Assembly: GCF_009725235.1 (NCBI RefSeq)
Contig: NZ_WJFC01000332.1
Span: forward strand, 1 to 9,495
DNA: 9,495 nt
Reading direction: 5' to 3'
Origin: Scytonema sp. UIC 10036
Lineage (GTDB): Bacteria; Cyanobacteriota; Cyanobacteriia; Cyanobacteriales; Nostocaceae
Below, in pieces: positions 1 to 4,841 of this stretch; position 1 is the first letter of the stretch, and every line of letters begins with the position of its first letter. Made by a program: the position numbers and the translations under genes. The notes under the pieces are model-generated. The model saw only the letters and a list, made by a program, of their open reading frames with translations, had not been told where the DNA came from and made no database searches.

Positions 1-23
1 TTGAGGAACGAAACCCAACTCAT
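1..23. repeat. Edge of a dispersed intergenic repeat
   Basis: Read on the minus strand this edge contains GTTGGGTTTCGTTCCTCAA, a phrase I recognise from intergenic repeats scattered through many filamentous cyanobacterial genomes (usually followed by CCCAACCTAC). The window starts inside it, so its full length cannot be seen. It abuts the stop codon of the TerB-like fragment. The repeat identity comes from memory of the family, not from a second copy in this window. Confidence 0.45.
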
Positions 24-214
24 ACAAAGATTTTTTGGGTAAATATTTTTTCTTTTTCTTCAATAGTATTTTTTGCTAGTTGGTTTTGTGTTTCTAATTC
101 ATTAAGAAATGTTATTTCTTTTGAATGAATTTGCTTGTCAGCACAAATCAAATATGCAAGTAATAAAATTTCATAATCCAGTTGTTCAGAAGATATTTTA
201 GCGACCTCAACCAC
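20..214 (-). CDS. TerB-like N-terminal fragment, probably truncated
   Basis: This is a 64-residue reading frame starting at GTG (214-212), with a Shine-Dalgarno-like TAGGAG eight bases upstream, which supports that start. Residues about 12-40 (LDYEILLLAYLICADKQIHS and following KEITFLNELE) resemble the helical, acidic TerB/DjlA-type domain, in which an 'A.AD..I...E' pattern is typical. TerB-like domains in cyanobacteria often head longer, multidomain proteins, so 64 residues is short. The frame ends in QKIFV-stop, right where a sequence resembling a dispersed cyanobacterial intergenic repeat begins, so the C-terminal part was probably lost. It lies 129 bp downstream of the HEAT-like gene on the same strand and might share its transcript. 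Family assignment is tentative and the function is unknown. Confidence 0.5.
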   Translation of the reverse strand: MVEVAKISSEQLDYEILLLAYLICADKQIHSKEITFLNELETQNQLAKNTIEEKEKIFTQKIFV

Positions 215-343
215 CTTAAAAGCTCCTATTTAATCAAATGGTATTGTATTGCACAAGATGTTTACTTTTAGCAGTGATGATTGTAGTTAATATGTTATGC
301 ATAATACATTTGTATTAAATAAATGTTTTGTCAAACTCTAATT

Positions 344-2203
344 CTAAACATCAAACCCATATTTACCTTTTAATAAAGCTTTAAGCGTATCATTAGGTTT
401 TTCTCCATAACAAGAACCAATAACCTTTCCGTAATCCTCTAAATTAATATTTGGATTTGATTTGAGTGCTTTTGTGAACTTATGTTCTAAAGCGGGTCTT
501 ACATAAACGTAGTAATATGCCCATTGATCGGTGCTATCTTTAGCTTTGATTTTATGAATAAGATCGCCTCGTTCTGCAAAAAACTTATTTTCATGCATAT
601 GACTATTATTTTTTTGCTTCAGCGCATCTAAATTCCCCATGCCGATAAGTCCTAGAAAGCAACGTTCAGGTAAGTCATATTTATCTGTATTATCCTTCGA
701 GCTATTCAATCCATACGTGAGTGCAGAAATAACTTGAGAATTACCTATAAACACTAAATAAACTAATGCTTCGTCACGGTCATCACGAGAGTACATATCA
801 TCTTGAAAAACTTGCAGGAGCGGGTCTATCATTTCGGGTATAAAGCATCCTAGTCGTCCAAGCGCAATGGCTGTATATCTTTTAGCTATGCTCGGTAAAT
901 GTGAAAAAATTAAACTTTTTATCACCTCAATATCTTTCGGACAATTGAGATGTGATATTTTTGGTAACTTACTTTGAGGCTTGACTCTATCTGCCACAAG
1001 TACCCATTCATAAATCCAATCTGCTTGGGCAAGTATAGTTTTTTCAGGGGTACAGGCACTCAAAATCAGAGCAGACCTACTTCGAGCAAAAGCATCATGT
1101 TTCTCATTGATAACAACTTGCCGTAAAATATCAAGTTCTTCATCAGTAAAAGTATAGGTTGTGTAAGGAGCACAAGTTTTTGCACTGGTTAGCCATACAA
1201 GAGCCCATATCGCTGTGGTTGACACTGCGTAATTACCCACCGTATATTGTTCAGCAGCCGTAAGCAATACTTTGACCACTTTATGTAAGAGTAAGCTCGG
1301 TAAAAAATCTATTCTTACATCATTCTTTTGAACCTGTGGACGATAGAATGCTTCTACTAAATGCATTGCTGCGTAAACACGCTCTTCAACCGAGCAGAAG
1401 ATAGTTAAATTCTCCAACAAAGGTATTAATATTTGAGTAGCGTTTTCTGCATTGAGGATTTCACTATTTGTTATTGCTGTATTAAATAAAACACCACCAA
1501 TATTATTTCGATGGGCATCACGAGTTTGTATATAACTTTGTAACAATTTTTTATGCAATAGCTGTCCAAAATGGGATTGCATCACGGAATAAAATGCTTC
1601 GTCCATTAAAGTGTTATGCTTGTTAAATCCATCAAGGTCGTTGAGGTTATTTATAGCTTTATCTATTACTAAATCAACTGTCTCGTTCTTCAAGTCAAGT
1701 TTTGTTCCTAGGCATTGCATAGTAAAACTAGACAAAGCACGAGCTTCTCTTGGCGATCTATTGGAAGATAATAGCATTAACATCACGTCATCAGCAGTGA
1801 TAAGACCTGAATACTCCGATGGATTGTTTTTTCGCTCTAATTTAAATATCCAAAAGCGCATTAATTCTTGCCAATGAGCAGCGACAACTGGCTCAGTTTT
1901 TTGACTTGTGCCAAAAATTTCAATTCGTCTGTCTACAATCGGTATGTCATGTACCTTCTGACACAAATAATCTAAGATATCTAAAGTTTTTTGTTGGCTC
2001 TCTTTTTTTAAAGATTCTATTTCTTTAGCTATTCTTTCAATTTGTTGTTGACATTCTTCAATTCTCTTTTGTAATCCAAATCGTTGAGCTGCATCGCTAG
2101 TAACAACAAATTCCTTCTCTAGAAAGGCAAGTTTTTCTTGCCAGAGAATCCTCACTTGCTCTAGATCCCTTAATAAGCTATGTTCTCCATTATCTGCTGA
2201 CAT
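344..2203 (-). CDS. HEAT-like helical repeat protein with N-terminal adaptor/coiled-coil domain
   Basis: This 619-residue protein has no signal peptide or membrane segment and is probably cytoplasmic. Residues 10-70 form a charged helical region with the pattern DL..V..L..EKL..LEKE...SDAA..F.L..RI, shared without gaps with the upstream 159-residue protein. The rest is mostly helical. Stretches near 256-290 (ILIPLLENL, ERVYAAMHLVEAF) and 438-500 (IAKRYTAIALGRLG, DRDEALVYLVFIGN, VISALTYGL) look like HEAT/armadillo-type repeats. No nuclease, protease or nucleotide-binding motif is visible, so a scaffold or sensor role is inferred. The ATG at 2203 has a GGAG seven bases upstream, inside the end of the preceding gene, and only 3 bp separate the two genes, indicating translational coupling. 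The exact family is not recognised. Confidence 0.65.
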   Translation of the reverse strand: MSADNGEHSLLRDLEQVRILWQEKLAFLEKEFVVTSDAAQRFGLQKRIEECQQQIERIAKEIESLKKESQQKTLDILDYLCQKVHDIPIVDRRIEIFGTSQKTEPVVAAHWQELMRFWIFKLERKNNPSEYSGLITADDVMLMLLSSNRSPREARALSSFTMQCLGTKLDLKNETVDLVIDKAINNLNDLDGFNKHNTLMDEAFYSVMQSHFGQLLHKKLLQSYIQTRDAHRNNIGGVLFNTAITNSEILNAENATQILIPLLENLTIFCSVEERVYAAMHLVEAFYRPQVQKNDVRIDFLPSLLLHKVVKVLLTAAEQYTVGNYAVSTTAIWALVWLTSAKTCAPYTTYTFTDEELDILRQVVINEKHDAFARSRSALILSACTPEKTILAQADWIYEWVLVADRVKPQSKLPKISHLNCPKDIEVIKSLIFSHLPSIAKRYTAIALGRLGCFIPEMIDPLLQVFQDDMYSRDDRDEALVYLVFIGNSQVISALTYGLNSSKDNTDKYDLPERCFLGLIGMGNLDALKQKNNSHMHENKFFAERGDLIHKIKAKDSTDQWAYYYVYVRPALEHKFTKALKSNPNINLEDYGKVIGSCYGEKPNDTLKALLKGKYGFDV

Positions 2204-2206
2204 TCT

Positions 2207-2686
2207 CTATCTCCGAACTATTCTCTTAATTTCCTCCCAAGCTTTGTACATCAATCCCTCTGTTTCCATATCCATTTCGTAAGATACGATCGCAGGAATT
2301 AATGGTAAAACAACCTTCAACTTGGCTGAAGCTGCTTTATCTTGTTTCTCTAACTTGTCTCGAATCTCTTGCACCAGAGAAATTAATTCTGAAGGATAAG
2401 TAATAGAAGGCATCTGTTCGATAGATACAACTGCTTGCTCTACCCTAACCAGTTGGGTTTCTGCTTCCTCATCAGAAATAATAATCGTTTCTTGAGGGTA
2501 AAGTTCCCAGTATTCTGTCTCGTATTTACGAATATTAGGGAGAATCTCTCGCTTAATGCGCTGCTTCAAATCAAAATTTGCCGGTTTATTACTACTAAAC
2601 ATTAACTCTTTTTCAAACTCCCCTAGCCTTTCATAGAGTAAGTCTAAAATATCTTTTAAGTCATTTAGTCTGTTATAATCGCTCAT
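2207..2686 (-). CDS. Small adaptor-like protein, partner of the HEAT-like protein
   Basis: This 159-residue soluble protein has three parts. Residues 7-62 are a helical, charged N-terminal domain (DL..I..LLYERLGEFEKEL...F.LKQRI) that matches the downstream HEAT-like protein residue for residue. Residues 64-118 are an acidic linker with helices. Residues 119-159 are a compact C-terminal motif (LKVVLPLIPAIVSYEMDM, then a Trp-containing basic helix ending KRIVRR). From memory, this N- and C-terminal combination recurs in cyanobacterial proteins linked to STAND/NACHT, caspase or pentapeptide modules, where it acts as an effector-associated interaction domain. That assignment is an inference. The ATG at 2686 lacks a visible Shine-Dalgarno sequence (AT-rich leader). 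Stop and next start are 3 bp apart, so it is cotranscribed with the HEAT-like gene. Confidence 0.6.
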   Translation of the reverse strand: MSDYNRLNDLKDILDLLYERLGEFEKELMFSSNKPANFDLKQRIKREILPNIRKYETEYWELYPQETIIISDEEAETQLVRVEQAVVSIEQMPSITYPSELISLVQEIRDKLEKQDKAASAKLKVVLPLIPAIVSYEMDMETEGLMYKAWEEIKRIVRR

Positions 2687-2760
2687 AATTTATTATTTTT
2701 AATTTATATTTGTTAAGGTAATAAAGTTGTGGACGTTGCTGAATGATGGGATGAATAAAA

Positions 2761-3003
2761 TCATACAGATACAGTTTTATATTTAGCGATCGCTGTAGTA
2801 ACAACTTGTGAGAAAAATCCTGCCAATCCGAATAATAACCACGAAACAACCACAATTACAGTAGCCTAACGCTTTTGTAGTCCTGCTTTAGCATGGCTAA
2901 AATTTGCGCCTGGAATATTTGCATAACTAAAATTTGTACCCTCAAAGTTTTCACCTCTAAAGGAGCGATCTCGGAAATTTTGACCTGGGTAGTCTGGTGG
3001 CAT
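2761..3003 (-). pseudogene. Pentapeptide-repeat membrane protein, broken by in-frame TAG
   Basis: From ATG 3003 the frame reads MPPDYPGQNFRDRSF, then repeats of the A(N/D)(L/F)xx type (GENFEGTNFSYANIPGANFS), then AKAGLQKR and a TAG stop at 2868-2866 (45 residues). Beyond the stop the same frame continues for 34 residues, with a hydrophobic membrane-like stretch (ATVIVVVSWLLFGLAGFF), to TGA at 2763-2761. Intact cyanobacterial relatives, as I recall them, read AKAGLQRRW followed by a membrane segment, so the TAG sits where TGG (Trp) is expected: a single-base nonsense change. Relatives also extend further after the first membrane helix, so the 3' end is probably lost too. A short overlapping frame at 2673-2855 is judged a shadow. 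Gene identity is well supported; loss of function is inferred. Confidence 0.7.
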
Positions 3004-3379
3004 AGCTGGGCAAGGTAACAAACCGTAAAGACTGTCTTGTTATAGTTTCTATTACTACCTTGTATTTTCCGGATTTTTATCAGCTAAAGAAAAAGCTCTA
3101 GAATCGTTCGCTCAATTTTGTACCCAGAATCACAGTTTACGCCTGATACGATACCTGTAAGATAAAAACGCTATATAAACAGGAGCGTATAATCTAGTAA
3201 CTTTTTATACAATCTTTTTATATTAATTAAAAGAATGCACAATAAAGTATAGCGCGATCGCCTATTAGTGAATCCGTAAAAACAGAATTCCGAATTTCAC
3301 TCAAATTTTTCTATGGAAGAATGCTATTGCTTTTATTATTTAGTACTAAATAAGTGCTGTTGCATCAAGAATTGTTCCG
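3004..3379. other. Intergenic region with a palindrome and gene-relic traces
   Basis: This 376-bp stretch has no intact gene. It contains one GCGATCGC (HIP1) octamer at 3254-3261, an 18-bp perfect palindrome at 3336-3353, the tail of a PIN-like relic, and one copy of a 15-bp inverted repeat (3316-3330). On the plus strand, 3029-3160 is open for 43 codons and ends in a protein-like stretch (KALESFAQFCTQNHSLRLIR), but it has no start codon or ribosome binding site. That could be a gene fragment or chance. No convincing promoter for the pentapeptide pseudogene was found. Confidence 0.5.
3336..3353. repeat. 18-bp perfect palindrome
   Basis: TTATTTAGTACTAAATAA is identical to its own reverse complement. 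On the minus strand it covers the premature TAG of the PIN-like relic downstream of the XRE/ImmA gene. It has no loop and no T-tract, so it is not a terminator. It could be a protein-binding site or a rearrangement scar. Confidence 0.6.
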
Positions 3380-3402
3380 TTAAGCGACTGCATAAACCTC
3401 AT
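3346..3402 (-). pseudogene. Possible N-terminal relic of a PIN-domain toxin
   Basis: On the minus strand, in a different frame, an 18-codon ORF starts inside the last codons of the XRE/ImmA gene (ATG 3402, or internal ATG 3393) and reads MRFMQSLNGTILDATALI before TAG at 3348-3346. The ILDATALI segment matches the usual first strand of PIN-domain RNases, with the first catalytic Asp in 'hhDxsxLI'. The 23-bp overlap with the upstream gene is typical of toxin-antitoxin operons. No PIN sequence can be read after the stop in any frame, so if real the gene has lost most of its length. The evidence rests on one short motif and its position, so it is tentative. Confidence 0.35.
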
Positions 3403-4528
3403 TTTCTTGACGACGCACCCGCAGTTGTTCAACAGTTAAGTTGAGAAGTTCTGCTGCCTTCATTTCTGAAATTTTATCTAATTTTAAGGACTGCCAAATT
3501 AGAAATTCATAACGTTCATTTTCTGGATAATTCTCCGCAACCAGTGCTGGTGGTAATTCCATTGAAGGGAGCAAAGATGCACCATCATGAAGATTTTTAT
3601 AAATTGCACAGATTTTGGCTTTCTCTTTAGCAAAATCAATGATGTCCATTTCTGCTATACGATTCAAGATGACTAGGTAACTCACCCGAAAATGCCATTT
3701 GAGTTTGACAATATCTTGGGTAAGTGAGTACATCCGCTCAAATTCAGCTTGAGGAACAAGTAGGTGACTGGCAAAGTAATCAGCCACATTTTCTCGTGCT
3801 TTTTCTTCATATGAGGTTCCTTCTTCAATTAGAGTGTCTTGGTACTCTACACGGTGAAAGATTAAGTGTCCAATTTCATGTGCAAGGGTAAATAATTGAC
3901 GTTCAATAGTGATGTTATGGGTATTTAGCAAAACAAAAGCACCTTCAATATCACTATAAGCACTCAGACCAAAGAAACCTTTAATGGGAACGGAGGAGCG
4001 TAAAACTTTTAAGCCGATTTCTTCTACAGACTGAAACAGGTTGGCAATGGGAGCATCTCCCAAGCCCAGGCGATGGCGAAACAAAGCAGCTATTGCCTGA
4101 ATGTGCTTTTCGTTGCCTTCTACTTGATGGCAAGGTGTACTTTCTGGGGTATAGGTTGGTAAACCAACGGCTTGTTCTAGGGCGTTATAAGTTTGCAGCA
4201 TTCGTAGCACTTGGGCTGCAAACTGGGCATTTTTGAGCCAGTGCGTTGCTTTGGTTCCCAAAGTTGAAGCACCTGGCGTGTCGAATGTTACATGAGTGCG
4301 GAACCGGAAGTTAGGTAGTCCTTCACCAAGTGAGCGTAGCAAGTCATCAAGTGTAATGCCTAAAGCACTCGCCAGAGCAGAGAGGATTTTGCTGTCTGGT
4401 AAAGTTTTGGCGTTCTCGTAGTTATTGATGCTCTGGCGAGTTACCCCGATAGTTGCTGCAAGTTGCTCTTGAGACAAGCCTAGACTTTTACGGTAGCGGA
4501 TCAGGTTCGCAGCAATAATCTCTTTCAT
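3380..4528 (-). CDS. XRE-family HTH regulator fused to ImmA/IrrE metallopeptidase
   Basis: This 382-residue protein has an N-terminal HTH_XRE (Cro/C1) domain at residues 5-63 (IRYRKSLGLSQEQLAATIG, TRQSINNYENAKTLP). Residues about 140-270 form an ImmA/IrrE peptidase domain with the zinc site HEIGH at 217-221 and the likely third ligand Glu246 in ENVADYFASHLLVP. The C-terminus (352-370, KISEMKAAELLNLTVEQL) resembles a small helical or HTH-like element. Family members cleave or sense repressors, as ImmA does on ImmR and IrrE on DdrO; in this single-chain form the DNA-binding and protease parts are joined, and many sit in toxin-antitoxin-like pairs. ATG 4528 is used because the HTH begins directly after it; no good Shine-Dalgarno is visible. 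TGTCA boxes upstream suggest autoregulation. A PIN-like relic overlaps the 3' end. Confidence 0.88.
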   Translation of the reverse strand: MKEIIAANLIRYRKSLGLSQEQLAATIGVTRQSINNYENAKTLPDSKILSALASALGITLDDLLRSLGEGLPNFRFRTHVTFDTPGASTLGTKATHWLKNAQFAAQVLRMLQTYNALEQAVGLPTYTPESTPCHQVEGNEKHIQAIAALFRHRLGLGDAPIANLFQSVEEIGLKVLRSSVPIKGFFGLSAYSDIEGAFVLLNTHNITIERQLFTLAHEIGHLIFHRVEYQDTLIEEGTSYEEKARENVADYFASHLLVPQAEFERMYSLTQDIVKLKWHFRVSYLVILNRIAEMDIIDFAKEKAKICAIYKNLHDGASLLPSMELPPALVAENYPENERYEFLIWQSLKLDKISEMKAAELLNLTVEQLRVRRQENEVYAVA

Positions 4529-4552
4529 GGCTGATTCTTTTGAACAGTCTTC

Positions 4553-4604
4553 GTAGCGGCTCTGAACGCGAGTGCGTCTCCGACAGGAGAAGGAGCATCG
4601 CTAG
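4553..4604. repeat. Small dispersed repeat in the XRE/ImmA leader
   Basis: This segment is bounded by TAGCG (4554-4558) and CGCTA (4599-4603) and contains the hairpin TCTCC-gaca-GGAGA (4577-4590). The phrase GCGTCTCCGACAGGAGAAGG is one I recognise from intergenic repeats of filamentous cyanobacteria. It is GC-rich compared with its surroundings and lies between the operator-like boxes and the XRE/ImmA start codon. There is no second copy in this window. Confidence 0.5.
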
Positions 4605-4607
4605 AGG

Positions 4608-4634
4608 TGTCAAAAAATGTCAACAATTTTGACA
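4608..4634. promoter_or_regulatory. TGTCA/TGACA operator-like box cluster
   Basis: Three copies of one half-site occur here: TGTCA at 4608 and 4618 in direct orientation, and TGACA at 4630 in inverse. The last two make an inverted repeat with a 7-bp spacer (4618-4634). The boxes sit about 80-105 bp upstream of the XRE/ImmA start, where a Cro/C1-type repressor commonly binds its own promoter. The 4629 TTGACA could also act as a plus-strand -35 box, with TACTAG 16 bp downstream. Regulation by the XRE protein is inferred. Confidence 0.4.
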
Positions 4635-4652
4635 TTCTTTTTTCTAATTATA

Positions 4653-4686
4653 CTAGAAAATGTAAAAGAGCTTTTACATTTTCTAG
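4653..4686. repeat. 34-bp near-perfect palindrome upstream of a strong ribosome binding site
   Basis: Two perfectly complementary 16-base arms (CTAGAAAATGTAAAAG and CTTTTACATTTTCTAG) are separated by only two bases (AG). The right arm runs directly into AAGGAGGTGAT. With such a small loop it suits a protein-binding site better than a terminator, though in RNA it could form a hairpin next to the ribosome binding site. The core GTA-N10-TAC differs from the NtcA consensus GTA-N8-TAC. Confidence 0.6.
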
Positions 4687-4703
4687 AAGGAGGTGATAAA
4701 GAT

Positions 4704-4760
4704 ATGGCAAAGAAAGCGGTATGGTTTCTATCACTTCTAATTGCCAGAAACCCGCAATAG
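4704..4760 (+). CDS. 18-codon ORF with ideal Shine-Dalgarno sequence
   Basis: The ORF encodes MAKKAVWFLSLLIARNPQ and has AAGGAGGTGAT six bases before its ATG, one of the longest anti-Shine-Dalgarno matches in the window. The peptide has a basic start followed by a hydrophobic stretch, so it could be a tiny membrane peptide, a leader peptide or the start of a gene cut short by TAG. No family is recognised. It lies 81 bp upstream of the oligopeptidase start on the same strand and downstream of the 34-bp palindrome, in the divergent region opposite the XRE/ImmA gene. Translation is plausible from the ribosome binding site, but coding is unproven. Confidence 0.35.
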   Translation: MAKKAVWFLSLLIARNPQ

Positions 4761-4841
4761 CATTCTTCAATCGCTACATTAGAAAATACAAGAAAGAAAA
4801 GTCGCTTTTTGCTTTTATTTACCGGGTACTCTTACACAATG

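Noticed and set aside
1611..1877. 88-codon plus-strand ORF
   Set aside because: It lies fully inside the well-supported 619-aa minus-strand gene, lacks a ribosome binding site and shows no family features; judged a shadow.
2673..2855. 60-codon minus-strand ORF
   Set aside because: It overlaps the pentapeptide pseudogene in another frame and the start of the 159-aa gene. Its sequence has no recognisable domain, while the pseudogene frame reads clearly.
3029..3160. Plus-strand 43-codon open stretch ending in protein-like sequence
   Set aside because: It has no start codon or ribosome binding site and no family I can name. It may be a fragment of a lost gene, but the evidence is too weak for a feature of its own.
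4662..4677. NtcA-like site within the 34-bp palindrome
   Set aside because: The half-sites GTA and TAC are 10 bases apart, not the 8 of the NtcA consensus, and no suitably spaced -10 box follows.
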